Part shown: positions 54,303 to 63,659 of the stretch, one piece after another
Layout: each line of letters begins with the position of its first letter
How positions within the stretch are numbered: the stretch's first letter is position 1
From: Deltaproteobacteria bacterium HGW-Deltaproteobacteria-2
GTDB taxonomy: Bacteria > Desulfobacterota > Syntrophia > Syntrophales > Smithellaceae
Assembly: GCA_002840505.1 (NCBI GenBank)
Contig: PHBC01000004.1
Span: 1 to 64,000, forward strand
Length of the DNA: 64,000 bases
Direction: 5' to 3'
Notes under the pieces: model-generated
What the model saw: the letters and a program-made list of their open reading frames with translations, nothing else
Told to the model about the DNA's origin: nothing
The model's database searches: none
Program-made: the position numbers and the translations under genes

Positions 54303-54422
54303 TAAAACAAAAGTAAATAAAATCATGTTTTTTATAGAATATCGTATTTATTAACTTTAAGGATTAAACAGCAGCTTTAGCAGTTCTTATTTCGCTCTTC
54401 ACCGAAGGAAAGGATTTTGACT

Positions 54423-56609
54423 GTGGCAGGAAATGTGGAATCTAAAATAAACCATCATCCATCACTCCGTGTGTTAATTGTGGAGGATTCGGAAAACGAC
54501 TTGTTACTGATGATCCGTGAGCTGAAAAAAGGCGGATTCAATCCGGTTTATGAACGGGTGGAAACCTCCGTCACAATGAGAAAAGCACTCAAAGAGAAGC
54601 AATGGGACATTATTCTTTGTGATTATAAACTGCCGCAATTCAGTGCGCCTTCAGCCATTGCCTTATTACAAGAACTAAACATCGACATTCCAATTCTTAT
54701 AATATCAGGCAAGATCGGAGAAGACACTGCCGCGGAATGCATGCTCCTAGGCGCTCAGGATTATATCATGAAGAACAATATGTCCCGTCTCTGTCCAGCC
54801 ATAGCCAGAGAATTAGACGAAGCCTATTCAAGACGCAAACGAATGCAGATGGAACAAGCGCTGCTCCATAGTCAGGAGAAATACCAAAACATCCTGGAAA
54901 ATATCGAAGACGGTTATTACGAAGTTGATCTTGCCGGCAATTTTACCTTTTTCAACGGTTCATTATGCCGAATCATGGGGTATTCCAGTGAAGAAATGAT
55001 GGGCATGAATAACCGGCAATATACGGATAAAGAAGGAGCAAAAAAACTTTTTGAGACTTTTAATCAAGTTTATAAAACAGGGGAACCCACCAAAGAGTTC
55101 GATTGGCAGATTATCAGAAAAGACGGCACCAAAAGACACATTGAAGCATCTGTTTCGTTACTTAAAGATTTTTCAGGCAAGCCAACAGGATTTAGAGGAA
55201 TTGTACGCGATATTACCGAACGTAAGCTGGCGGATCAGTCACTGCGGGAGAGTGAAAAATATTTCAAGGAGATTACAGAAAACTCTTCAGACATAATTGT
55301 CATCACTGATAAAAACGGAAACATAAAATATTGCAGTCGTTCTATCGAGCGTTTTTCCGGATACAAACCTGAGGAACTAATCGGTAAAAGCGGGTTCATA
55401 TTTATTCATCCGGATGAAGTTGAGCGTGCCATCCAGGATTTTAGTGAGGCTATTCAGATAAAAGATTCCCCGATCCCCCCCAATGCCTTCCGCATAGTGC
55501 ATAAGGATGGCTCGGTGCGTTATTTTGAAGGAATGGGGAAAAATCTTTTAGACAATCCATCAGTTGCAGGTATCGTCATGAATATCCATGATGTAACCGA
55601 CCGTAAGCAGGCTGAAGAGGCACTGCGAAAAAGTGAAACAAAATATCGACACCTTGTAGAAGATGCGCACGAGGGAATCTTCCAATCAACCGTGGAAGGT
55701 CGCCATATTACCGTAAACCAGGCCTTTGCGAATATACTTGGATATGAATCACCGGAAGACGTCGTAAAAAATATTAACGACATTGCTCATCAAGTCTACG
55801 TAAACCCGGAAGACCGCGCAAAAATACTTCAGGCTATTGACAAAGAAGGTTCGGTAAAAGGTTATGAGGCGGAGTTCTACCGAAAAGACGGCAGCAAAAC
55901 ATGGGTATCTATCAACATGCACGCTATACGGGACGATCAGGGACATCTACTTTACTATCAGGGTATTGATCAAGACGTTACAGATAGAAAAAAGATGGAA
56001 AAGGAACGTCATGAAAATATCGAACGCCTGCGTAGATCTCTGGGTGCTACTATTAACGCTATGGCTGTAACCGTGGAAACACGGGATCCATACACGGCAG
56101 GTCATCAACGGAGAGTAGCTGATCTGGCGAGAGCCATTGCATCGGAAATGAAACTTACCAGCGAACAAATCGATGGCATTCGTATGGCCAGTATGATTCA
56201 TGACATCGGCAAGATATCTATTCCTTCCGAAATTCTTGCCAAACCGACAAAATTGACCGAGCTGGAATTTAGTTTAATTAAAACACATTCTCAATCAGGT
56301 TATAATATTCTGAAAGATATTGATTTCCTCTGGCCTGTCGCCCAAATTATCCTGCAACATCACGAACGCATAAATGGATCGGGTTATCCAAACGGGTTAA
56401 TGGGAAAGCAAATTCTTCTGGAATCTCAGATTTTAGCCGTAGCCGATGTAGTGGAAGCTATCTCTTCACACAGGCCTTACCGCCCTGCCTTTGGCATTAA
56501 CATAGCGTTGAATGAAATTACTAAAAACAGAGGAATTCTTTATAACCCGGATATAGTAGATGCTTGTCTGCGGCTTTTCGGCGAGAAATTCTTCAAATTC
56601 GCCGTTTGA
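54423..56609 (+). CDS. REC-PAS-PAS-PAS-HD-GYP regulator (c-di-GMP phosphodiesterase type)
   Basis: A 728-residue (730 from TTG 54417) cytoplasmic regulator. An N-terminal receiver (RVLIVEDSENDLL, phospho-Asp in ILCDYKLP) is followed by three PAS domains (about 145-270, 275-395, 400-525), then an HD-GYP domain: HDIGKISIPSEIL, HHERINGSGYPNGL. The HD and GYP motifs are intact, so it probably degrades cyclic di-GMP. No membrane segment. The start is GTG 54423, with AAGGA nine bases before, or TTG at 54417. It shares a promoter type with the sensor operon at 43.5 kb and is divergent from the AOR gene. Confidence 0.9.
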   Translation: MAGNVESKINHHPSLRVLIVEDSENDLLLMIRELKKGGFNPVYERVETSVTMRKALKEKQWDIILCDYKLPQFSAPSAIALLQELNIDIPILIISGKIGEDTAAECMLLGAQDYIMKNNMSRLCPAIARELDEAYSRRKRMQMEQALLHSQEKYQNILENIEDGYYEVDLAGNFTFFNGSLCRIMGYSSEEMMGMNNRQYTDKEGAKKLFETFNQVYKTGEPTKEFDWQIIRKDGTKRHIEASVSLLKDFSGKPTGFRGIVRDITERKLADQSLRESEKYFKEITENSSDIIVITDKNGNIKYCSRSIERFSGYKPEELIGKSGFIFIHPDEVERAIQDFSEAIQIKDSPIPPNAFRIVHKDGSVRYFEGMGKNLLDNPSVAGIVMNIHDVTDRKQAEEALRKSETKYRHLVEDAHEGIFQSTVEGRHITVNQAFANILGYESPEDVVKNINDIAHQVYVNPEDRAKILQAIDKEGSVKGYEAEFYRKDGSKTWVSINMHAIRDDQGHLLYYQGIDQDVTDRKKMEKERHENIERLRRSLGATINAMAVTVETRDPYTAGHQRRVADLARAIASEMKLTSEQIDGIRMASMIHDIGKISIPSEILAKPTKLTELEFSLIKTHSQSGYNILKDIDFLWPVAQIILQHHERINGSGYPNGLMGKQILLESQILAVADVVEAISSHRPYRPAFGINIALNEITKNRGILYNPDIVDACLRLFGEKFFKFAV

Positions 56610-56658
56610 TAATGTTCTGTTAAGTACTGCTTTAAAGCAATTCAGTGGTTAATATTTC

Positions 56659-56687
56659 TTGACATACAAGATTGAAATTCCTATGCT
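56659..56687 (+). promoter_or_regulatory. promoter before the nucleotidyl cyclase gene
   Basis: TTGACA (56659-56664), 17-bp spacer, TATGCT (56682-56687), about 65 bp before the ATG. Confidence 0.45.
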
Positions 56688-56750
56688 TCAAACGCCGACA
56701 AGCAACGTCTTATCAAATAAATATATTAAATGTCATCAAGGGAGAAATGA

Positions 56751-57458
56751 ATGACGAACGATTTAACCGTTTACGCAAAATATATATTCCTGGATATTGT
56801 TAAATACTCAACTCGTTCTGTAGAGGGCCAAACAGCCGTTATTAAAGCTTTGAATAAGATAGTCGAACAGGTTGCTAATGAATACAAGATAGATGCCGAT
56901 CATGCGATTTATATTCCCACCGGTGACGGTATGTGTATCGGACTTATAAATGTGACCAATCCATATGATATTCATATCCGTATCTCCCTGGATATTTTGA
57001 AATTGATCAAAGAATATAATAAAAAAGAAAAAGACCCAATGCGTAAGTTTGACATCAGAATCGGAATAAATGAAAATGACGATAATTTAGTTATCGATAT
57101 AAATGGCAAAAGAAATTTTGCCGGCAGCGGCATCAATATCGCCCAAAGAATAATGAATTGCGGCGATGCGAACATGATCCTCGTTTCTTCATCTGTCAAA
57201 GACCGGCTATCGGCAAGAGATGCCTATTTAAATAAATTTAAGGGTTATAAAGTTACTATTAAACATGGTGAAAAAATAACCGTATACCAATTTATTGATA
57301 GCATTCGTTACCTTTCTGTTGACACTCCCTCAGCTATTTTGAAAGAAGAAAAAAGAAGAAAAAACAAGATGTACACAAAACCTCTTGGCCTTCTATTTGG
57401 TTACATCTCGGATAAGTTATCGGATAAGTTAAAAAATAAAGACACAAAAACTAATTGA
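56751..57458 (+). CDS. class III nucleotidyl cyclase domain protein
   Basis: A 235-residue stand-alone cyclase homology domain. The first metal Asp is in YIFLDIVKYS (about 15), the second in PTGDGMCIGL. The pair that stabilises the transition state is visible in FAGSGINIAQRIM (Asn and Arg). It may make cAMP or cGMP; the base-selecting residues are unusual and I cannot decide. The C-terminus has a tandem 12-bp repeat at the DNA level giving SDKLSDKLKNK. No sensory domain is fused. It follows the HD-GYP gene, so second-messenger enzymes are adjacent. Confidence 0.75.
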   Translation: MTNDLTVYAKYIFLDIVKYSTRSVEGQTAVIKALNKIVEQVANEYKIDADHAIYIPTGDGMCIGLINVTNPYDIHIRISLDILKLIKEYNKKEKDPMRKFDIRIGINENDDNLVIDINGKRNFAGSGINIAQRIMNCGDANMILVSSSVKDRLSARDAYLNKFKGYKVTIKHGEKITVYQFIDSIRYLSVDTPSAILKEEKRRKNKMYTKPLGLLFGYISDKLSDKLKNKDTKTN

Positions 57459-57476
57459 TTTGATGCCAATAGATCA

Positions 57477-57498
57477 TTATCCGCTCGACAGCGGATAA
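57477..57498 (+). terminator. hairpin after the cyclase gene
   Basis: TTATCCGCT (57477-57485), loop CGAC, AGCGGATAA (57490-57498): a perfect 9-bp stem followed by CGTGTTTTAG. It probably ends the cyclase transcript. Confidence 0.65.
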
Positions 57499-57691
57499 CG
57501 TGTTTTAGAAATCTACCTGCACTACCTTTTTTATTTACCCCCCGTTAATATTTTATTTTGTTCATATTATGAAAAATATTTCATTTTATGAGCAATATTT
57601 CATTGACATAGAAGACCTGTTTTATTATTCTCCCTTCACAAATAATAAATGCTTTATCCAAACAATCCAAGCTGAAGAGAGGAGACCAACC

Positions 57692-58915
57692 ATGACAATT
57701 TCCAATGGACCACTTCACGGAATTCGAATACTGGATTTGACACAGGCCCATGCCGGACCATTTGGCACCATGCTTCTGGGAGACTTGGGAGCTGAAATCA
57801 TCCGGATCGAACCGCCAACGGGCGACATGACACGGATGGGCGAAACCAGGATGAATATACTTTTATACTATCCTATGGCACTGGGACGAAACAAGAAAAG
57901 CATTGTGCTGGATATGAGTTCAGAAGTTGGAAAGCAGGCGTTTTACGATCTGGTCAAAGTTTCCGACGTGGTAGTCTCCAATTACCGTCCCGGTGTTTCA
58001 GAGCGTTTAGGAATAGACTACGAAACGCTTAAGAAAATCAATCCCAAGATCATTCGCAGCAACATCAGCGGATATGGTGAAACAGGACCCTCAGCGTTAC
58101 TACCTTCTTACGACATAATCGCCTGCGGACAAAGCGGAGTTTTGAGTCTTTCAGGTGAACCTGGAAGGTCTCCGGTGATTCCCGGCGGTATCGCTCTTGC
58201 AGACATGCTCGGCGGCACCATGGCGGCTTTCAATATTCTGGCCGCCCTTGTCAAAAGAAACAAGGATGGCATTGGAATGCCGGTGCAAACCAATCTGTTG
58301 GATTGTCTGCTCACCTTTCAGCAGGTGATGTTCCAGATGTACTTTTCCTTAAACAAAGTGCCCGGTCTTCAGGGAAACCGGCATCCGATCATGACTCCCT
58401 ACGGAATCTATCCGACAAAAGACGGACACATTACTTTCGGGCCTTCGGATTCGGACAAGATTATCAGTCTCACCGGTCTGGAATGGATGCTGGAGGATGA
58501 ACGGTTTAAAAACACGATGTCCCGCATCATGAACCGCGGTGAATTCGAAAAATACTTCGAAGAGGCCCTGCTCCAGAAGACCACTCAGGAATGGCTTGCC
58601 CTGCTCCGGGACGCAAACGATATTGCTTGTGGCGCTGTTGTAGATTATCCCCAGGTTCTCGAGGACCCTCAGGTCAAGCATAACCAGATGATTTTGGAAA
58701 TGGAGCTCAACGGTGAAAAATATAAAACTATTGCTTCGATGTTTAAGATGCCCGGAATTCTCGAAGGAACACCGGACCCTCCAGCCGATCTGGGACAACA
58801 TACTGAAACTGTTTTAAAGAATCTTTTAGGTTACTCCGAAAGTCAGGTGGAAGCAATTCAAAAGCAAAATGAGGCGGCTGTGCCGGAATTGAAAAAACGC
58901 CTGAAGAAGCTCTGA
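57692..58915 (+). CDS. class III (CaiB/BaiF) CoA-transferase
   Basis: A 407-residue CoA-transferase moving CoA between carboxylic acids. GIRILDLTQAHAGPFGTMLLGDLGAEIIRIEPP is the family N-terminus, with GDMTRMGE, YRPGVSERLGIDYE and the catalytic Asp in ALADMLGGTMAAFNI (about residue 170). I start at 57692, where GAGAGGAG lies eight bases before; an upstream frame from 57569 is not conserved. Substrates in this family include formate/oxalate, carnitine, bile acids and aromatic acids; here it is unknown, but it fits a syntrophic acid degrader. Confidence 0.9.
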   Translation: MTISNGPLHGIRILDLTQAHAGPFGTMLLGDLGAEIIRIEPPTGDMTRMGETRMNILLYYPMALGRNKKSIVLDMSSEVGKQAFYDLVKVSDVVVSNYRPGVSERLGIDYETLKKINPKIIRSNISGYGETGPSALLPSYDIIACGQSGVLSLSGEPGRSPVIPGGIALADMLGGTMAAFNILAALVKRNKDGIGMPVQTNLLDCLLTFQQVMFQMYFSLNKVPGLQGNRHPIMTPYGIYPTKDGHITFGPSDSDKIISLTGLEWMLEDERFKNTMSRIMNRGEFEKYFEEALLQKTTQEWLALLRDANDIACGAVVDYPQVLEDPQVKHNQMILEMELNGEKYKTIASMFKMPGILEGTPDPPADLGQHTETVLKNLLGYSESQVEAIQKQNEAAVPELKKRLKKL

Positions 58916-59036
58916 TTGCGAGTAATGAAAAGATCAAGATGGTCTCGGGTACAAATTTAAATATACGACCAGTGAAGCCTTTATTGATTTTGCCCGGTAT
59001 CTGAAGACGGCAGGGCATTCTTGATGGAGTAAAAAC
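58916..59036. other. gap with a short coding-like fragment
   Basis: About 120 bp. One frame with no start codon (58929-59024) reads KDQDGLGYKFKYTTSEAF then FARYLKTAGHS, followed by TGA. It looks protein-like but has no start, and I could not place it; it may be the debris of a gene end or coincidence. Confidence 0.25.
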
Positions 59037-60215
59037 ATGATAGCAACACCTGTATATCTTGATTGCAATGCCACATCTCCACTTGACCCTGAAGTGCGTG
59101 AAATGTTTTTTAGATTTCTTACCGAAGAACATGGGAATGAAGGCAGTAGTACCCATGTATTCGGGACTCAATCCAAACAGGCGGTAAGAAAGGCTAGAGA
59201 GCAAATTGCAGCGGTTGTATCTGCAAAGCATGATGATGTTATTTTTACAAGTGGCGCCACCGAGAGCAATAACCTCGCTATCCTTGGGTTACGTTCCTTT
59301 GGTCAAGAACAGGGTAAGCGGCATATTATAACAACACAAATCGAGCATAAAGCAGTCTTAGAACCATGCCGGGCTTTAGAGAATGATGGCTTCGAGATCA
59401 CGTATCTGCCTGTCGCCAGGAGTGGAGCCGTCGATCTGGATGCGATCTGTGCAGCCCTGCGATCAGATACTCTTTTGATATCGGTCATGCATGTTAATAA
59501 CGAGACCGGAATACGTCAGCCGCTCGACGAAATTGCAGAAGTTCTCAATGGTCACGACGCATTTTTTCATACTGATGCAGCGCAAGGCTTTGGCAAAGAT
59601 CTAGAGCCGCTGCATAATCCCAGGATCGATCTCATCAGTATCAGCGGCCACAAGATATATGCTCCTATGGGAATTGGAGCACTGATCACTCGCCGACGTA
59701 AGTATAACCGTCCACCGACAAATCCCTTGTTATATCCACAAATCACTCCCCTGGTCTATGGCGGAGGGCAGGAACGCGGTCTAAGATCAGGAACTTTACC
59801 CGTGGCTTTAATCGTGGCGCTTGGTGCAGCCGCTGAGATAGCGGTGCGCGATCATGAAAAACGCCTTCAAGCATGTAAAGAATTCAGGAGAAAGGCACTC
59901 GAGGCATTAGCCCCACTTGATGTTACGCTGACAGGCCAACAATCATTGGTAATGGACCATGTACTAAATATATCTTTTCCAGGCCTGGATGCTGATGTTC
60001 TGCTTGTCGCCTTGAAAGATCTTATTGCCATCTCCGACGGATCAGCTTGTACCTCCAGCCGTCATGGTCATGCGCCCCGCTCCACCTCGCACGTCCTTAA
60101 AGCCATGGGCATGAATGATGATGAAGCAAATGCTTGTATCCGACTCAGCTGCTGCCACTTGACGCCAGAGGTTGACTGGTCAGCCGTAGTAAACAGGATA
60201 CGTGCTCTACAATAA
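59037..60215 (+). CDS. cysteine desulfurase (NifS/IscS type)
   Basis: A PLP enzyme that takes sulfur from cysteine for Fe-S clusters, thio-modified tRNA or selenium delivery. It has 392 residues: LDCNATSPLDPEV at the start, FTSGATESNNLAI, HVNNETGIRQPL, HTDAAQGFGKD, the PLP Lys in ISGHKIYAPMGIG and the catalytic Cys in SDGSACTSSRHGHAPRS. It is not next to iscU or suf genes. An alternative partner could be the tRNA-thiolation pathway, but that is only inferred from the glnS neighbourhood. RBS atggagt. Confidence 0.93.
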   Translation: MIATPVYLDCNATSPLDPEVREMFFRFLTEEHGNEGSSTHVFGTQSKQAVRKAREQIAAVVSAKHDDVIFTSGATESNNLAILGLRSFGQEQGKRHIITTQIEHKAVLEPCRALENDGFEITYLPVARSGAVDLDAICAALRSDTLLISVMHVNNETGIRQPLDEIAEVLNGHDAFFHTDAAQGFGKDLEPLHNPRIDLISISGHKIYAPMGIGALITRRRKYNRPPTNPLLYPQITPLVYGGGQERGLRSGTLPVALIVALGAAAEIAVRDHEKRLQACKEFRRKALEALAPLDVTLTGQQSLVMDHVLNISFPGLDADVLLVALKDLIAISDGSACTSSRHGHAPRSTSHVLKAMGMNDDEANACIRLSCCHLTPEVDWSAVVNRIRALQ

Positions 60216-60401
60216 ACCTATTACTTCATCTATGAAAATTAGATTTACTGCGCAATCGAATCCTGTCTTTTATACACACCTTTGGCAATATTTTGTTTGT
60301 AGGCATCACTGAATTAAGTTTCTCCCTTGATATATTTCCATAAATATTATAGCGTTTACCGTGTATTTTTTTTATGGAATTGAAGGAGTTTTAATTTACT
60401 A

Positions 60402-62093
60402 ATGACGGAAGTTGCAAGCTCAAATCCCTCTGATTTTATCCGCGATATCATCGACAACGATTTAAAAACCAACAAAAATGATGGAAAAATTGCTACCCGT
60501 TTCCCGCCGGAACCCAACGGTTATATCCATATTGGACACGCCAAGTCCGTATGCCTCAATTTCGGTCTTGCCCGGCAGTATCAGGGCACCTGCAATCTCA
60601 GGTTGGATGACACTGATCCCGCCGGAGAATCCATGGAATTCGTCGAATCGATCATCCGTGATATCCGCTGGCTGGGATTCGACTGGGATGATCGTCTTTT
60701 TTATTCCTCCGATTATTTCGAAAAGCTTTATCAGTTTGCCGTTGAACTCATCAAATCCGGCAATGCTTATGTCTGCAGCCTGAGCCCCGACGAAATCAGA
60801 GAACATCGCGGAACTTTCACCGAACCGGGAAAAGATAGCCCTTACCGCAACCGCTCCGTGGAAGAAAATCTTGATTTTTTTCAAAGAATGCGGGCGGGTG
60901 AATTCGCCGACGGAGCCCACGTACTGCGCGCCAAAATCGACATGGCCTCGCCGAATATTGTCATGCGCGATCCCGTAATCTTCCGCATCAAACGCGAGCC
61001 CCATTACCGCACTGGAACAGAATGGGTCATCTACCCCATGTACGACTTCGCGCACTGTCTTTCCGACGCTTTGGAAGGTATTACTCACTCTATATGTACG
61101 CTGGAATTTGAAAACAACCGACCTCTCTACGACTGGATAGTGGAGCGACTCATCACCGGAAACCGTCCGCAGCAAATTGAATTTGCACGCCTTAGTTTGA
61201 GCTATACGGTTCTGAGCAAACGCAGGCTGATTGAACTGGTGGAAAAGAACTATGTAAAAGGATGGGATGATCCGCGCATGCCCACCGTTTCAGGAATGCG
61301 CCGCCGGGGCTACACACCGGAGGCTATCCGGAATTTTTGCGCTCAGATCGGCGTAGCCAAAAACGATAACCTGATTGATGTGGCCCTGCTGGAGCATTGT
61401 GTCCGTGAAGACCTCAACGAGCACGCACCCAGAGTGATGTGTGTTTTACGCCCCCTTCGCGTCGTCATCGACAACTATCCCGAAAATCAAGTGGAGCAAA
61501 TAGAGTGCGCCAACCATCCGCAAATACCAGAAATGAGTACGCGAAAGATTTCCTTTTCAAAAATAATTTATGTAGAGCGCGACGACTTCATGGAAAATCC
61601 GCCGAAAAAATATCATCGGCTGGGTCCGGGACGTAAAGTCCGCCTCCGAAATGCATACGTTATAAAATTCGAGAGCATGGTGAAAGACGATAAAACCGGC
61701 GAAATTATGGAACTGCACTGCAGTTATGATCCGGCAACTCTCAACGGTCCGCCGGCTGACGGACACAAAGTACCAGGCGTTATCCACTGGGTATCGGCCG
61801 AACATTGTGTTCCCGCCGAGGTACGCTTGTACGACCGTTTGTTCAATATTGAAAATCCGGGAAGCGAAGAAGACTTCATCGAATATCTGAATTCAAATTC
61901 TTTAGAAACTCTGATGACCTGCTATGCTGAGCAGAACCTGAAAAGCGCCGCACCAGGAAGTCAGTTTCAATTCGAAAGACTGGGGTATTTTTGCATGGAC
62001 ACGAAGGATTCAAAAAAAGGAAAACCTGTTTTCAACAGAATTGTACCGCTTAGGGATTCGTGGGCTAAGATTGCCGGAGGTGGAAAAAAATAA
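60402..62093 (+). CDS. glnS: glutaminyl-tRNA synthetase
   Basis: Charges tRNA-Gln directly with glutamine. The 563-residue class Ib enzyme has the HIGH-like motif [15 protein letters not shown] (about 32-46), DDTDP in the active site, and VLSKRRL as the KMSKS loop. The C-terminal beta-barrel domains ([26 protein letters not shown]) are complete. Many bacteria lack this enzyme and use GatCAB; its presence implies direct charging here. The cognate tRNA gene lies directly after it on the other strand. Confidence 0.96.
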   Translation: MTEVASSNPSDFIRDIIDNDLKTNKNDGKIATRFPPEPNGYIHIGHAKSVCLNFGLARQYQGTCNLRLDDTDPAGESMEFVESIIRDIRWLGFDWDDRLFYSSDYFEKLYQFAVELIKSGNAYVCSLSPDEIREHRGTFTEPGKDSPYRNRSVEENLDFFQRMRAGEFADGAHVLRAKIDMASPNIVMRDPVIFRIKREPHYRTGTEWVIYPMYDFAHCLSDALEGITHSICTLEFENNRPLYDWIVERLITGNRPQQIEFARLSLSYTVLSKRRLIELVEKNYVKGWDDPRMPTVSGMRRRGYTPEAIRNFCAQIGVAKNDNLIDVALLEHCVREDLNEHAPRVMCVLRPLRVVIDNYPENQVEQIECANHPQIPEMSTRKISFSKIIYVERDDFMENPPKKYHRLGPGRKVRLRNAYVIKFESMVKDDKTGEIMELHCSYDPATLNGPPADGHKVPGVIHWVSAEHCVPAEVRLYDRLFNIENPGSEEDFIEYLNSNSLETLMTCYAEQNLKSAAPGSQFQFERLGYFCMDTKDSKKGKPVFNRIVPLRDSWAKIAGGGKK

Positions 62094-62095
62094 AA

Positions 62096-62169
62096 TGGCT
62101 GGGGAATAAGGATTCGAACCTTAATAAACGGAGTCAGAGTCCGTTGTCCTACCATTGAACGATTCCCCA
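62096..62169 (-). tRNA. tRNA-Gln (anticodon CTG), CCA encoded
   Basis: On the minus strand a complete cloverleaf is seen. Acceptor arms TGGGGAA (62169-62163) and TTCCCCA (62106-62100) are paired. The D-arm stretch TTCAATGGTAGGAC, anticodon stem ACGGA/TCCGT with loop CTCTGAC (anticodon CTG), T-arm with GGTTCGAATCC, discriminator G and an encoded CCA (62098-62096) follow. Its 3' end is 2 bp from the glnS stop codon, tail to tail. Confidence 0.95.
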
Positions 62170-62234
62170 GCAGAAAATGTTAAGAAACACCGCCTGTACG
62201 GCTCTTTTTTAGGAACCAGTTTTCAGGCGGCGTG

Positions 62235-62263
62235 AATATAATGCTAATGATTTCTTATGTCAA
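62235..62263 (-). promoter_or_regulatory. strong promoter for tRNA-Gln
   Basis: Read on the minus strand: TTGACA (62263-62258), 17-bp spacer, TATATT (62240-62235), about 65 bp upstream of the tRNA 5' end. The leader between contains CCGCCTG/CAGGCGG arms that can fold into a hairpin. Confidence 0.75.
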
Positions 62264-62302
62264 CAAATTTTCTTCACAAGTATCTGTTAAGGAGATTGTA
62301 CT

Positions 62303-63037
62303 ATGAAATCAATATACAAGATAATATGTGTTACATGGCTTGGTCTTTGGGCAGCACTTGCAACAGTTATCCTTTGTATTTTCATTATACCCGCAGGAAT
62401 GCTAAGCCGTACCGGTAATCTGGCTTTCTCTCTGTCAAAGCTCTGGGCATACACAATGCTTGCCGTTTCCTTCGTTCGCACAGGAATAAAAAACAAGGAT
62501 AAGATCCAAAAAGGAACTTCATACATCATTATTTCCAATCACCAGTCGCATTATGATATCATTACATTGGTTACTAGGTTGGATATTCAATTCCGTTGGA
62601 TCATTAAAAAGGAAATTCTCAAAATCCCTATTTTCGGATACGGATTGAATGCTTCGCGAAACATCTTCATTGAACGCACCAATACTACCAGCGCAATTGA
62701 TAGCATCAACAAAGGATTTGATCGTTTACCCAATGGTGTGAGCGTGATGGTGTTTGCCGAAGGAACCAGGTCGCCCGATGGTCAAATTCACGAATTCAAA
62801 AAGGGCGGATTCGTAGCAGCCGTCCAGCGGAAGATTCCCATCCTGCCGGTTACAGTCAATGGAAGCAGGCGCGTCATGCGTAAGGGAAGTTTTATCTTGA
62901 AGCCGGGAAAAATCCAGGTCGTCGTAGGTGACCCTATAGATACCAGCAGTTACACCTCCGAAACAATCCCGGAACTTATAAACAAAACACGTCAGGTGAT
63001 CATAGCGAATTTTAATCCCGAATACACGGGTAAATAA
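62303..63037 (+). CDS. plsC: 1-acyl-sn-glycerol-3-phosphate acyltransferase
   Basis: A PlsC-family acyltransferase of 244 residues. An N-terminal TM helix (about 5-30) is followed by the catalytic NHQSHYD motif (HxxxxD, about 76), then FIERTNTTSAIDSIN, the FAEGTRSPDG motif (about 151-160) and PVTVNGSRRV. It makes phosphatidate from lysophosphatidate at the inner membrane. RBS aaggaga. Confidence 0.92.
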   Translation: MKSIYKIICVTWLGLWAALATVILCIFIIPAGMLSRTGNLAFSLSKLWAYTMLAVSFVRTGIKNKDKIQKGTSYIIISNHQSHYDIITLVTRLDIQFRWIIKKEILKIPIFGYGLNASRNIFIERTNTTSAIDSINKGFDRLPNGVSVMVFAEGTRSPDGQIHEFKKGGFVAAVQRKIPILPVTVNGSRRVMRKGSFILKPGKIQVVVGDPIDTSSYTSETIPELINKTRQVIIANFNPEYTGK

Positions 63038-63099
63038 AACAGGCTCTTGTTTGTAATAAGGCGTTGTGCCTGATATTATTTTTTAAAGGAGGTAAAACA

Positions 63100-63516
63100 A
63101 TGCTGTTATCCAAGAATTTTTATCGACTGATGTTTTTCTTCGGTGCACTCTGGAATTTTTCTTTTGCCCTTCCGGGACTTCTTTTCCCCGAATTCAGCAT
63201 TAAACTCACTTTCGGAACAGAAATGGATCAATCCCTGTTGCTGGGGAACTACTATGCCCACAGTATGTATTTATTTTGGTGGGGTATAGTACTTATTTAC
63301 GGTATCGGATATTATCTGGTATCACGTGATGTAAATAAAAACAGAGGAATCGTATGGATGGGAGTAATCGGGAAACTCTGCTTCTTCTTTTTCCTGACCT
63401 ATTCCTATCTAACCGGAAAGTCAACTATTCTGTCTTTTCTTGGCGGCATGGGTGATTTTATTTTCACTATATTATTTTTGAATTTCCTGTGGCAAACACG
63501 AAACGAAGCGATTTAG
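63100..63516 (+). CDS. small polytopic membrane protein
   Basis: A 138-residue protein with four TM helices (about 10-27, 48-68, 81-102, 108-131). Aromatic-rich loops (FYRLMFFFGALWNFSFALPGLLFP; HSMYLFWWGIVLIYGIGYY) occur. I start at 63100 with AGGAGG upstream; an earlier ATG at 63064 overlaps that site. It resembles small conserved inner-membrane proteins of unknown function. It follows plsC by 62 bp. Confidence 0.75.
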   Translation: MLLSKNFYRLMFFFGALWNFSFALPGLLFPEFSIKLTFGTEMDQSLLLGNYYAHSMYLFWWGIVLIYGIGYYLVSRDVNKNRGIVWMGVIGKLCFFFFLTYSYLTGKSTILSFLGGMGDFIFTILFLNFLWQTRNEAI

Positions 63517-63659
63517 TTTAGTGATCACCCTTCGTCAAGGATAATAGAACTGAATTTAAAAGCACAAATCAGATTGTTGTTATAAAGTACTTTGATGCAT
63601 AAAATTCTGGCGTATTTTTTTATCTTATTATCTGCAAACAGGCAAGAAAGGTAGTCATA

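Noticed and set aside
58925-59024. Small gene between CoA-transferase and cysteine desulfurase
   Set aside because: The protein-like frame has no start codon and the ATG at 58925 is out of frame.
60462-61175. 237-codon antisense ORF inside glnS
   Set aside because: Shadow frame; glnS is complete with all motifs.
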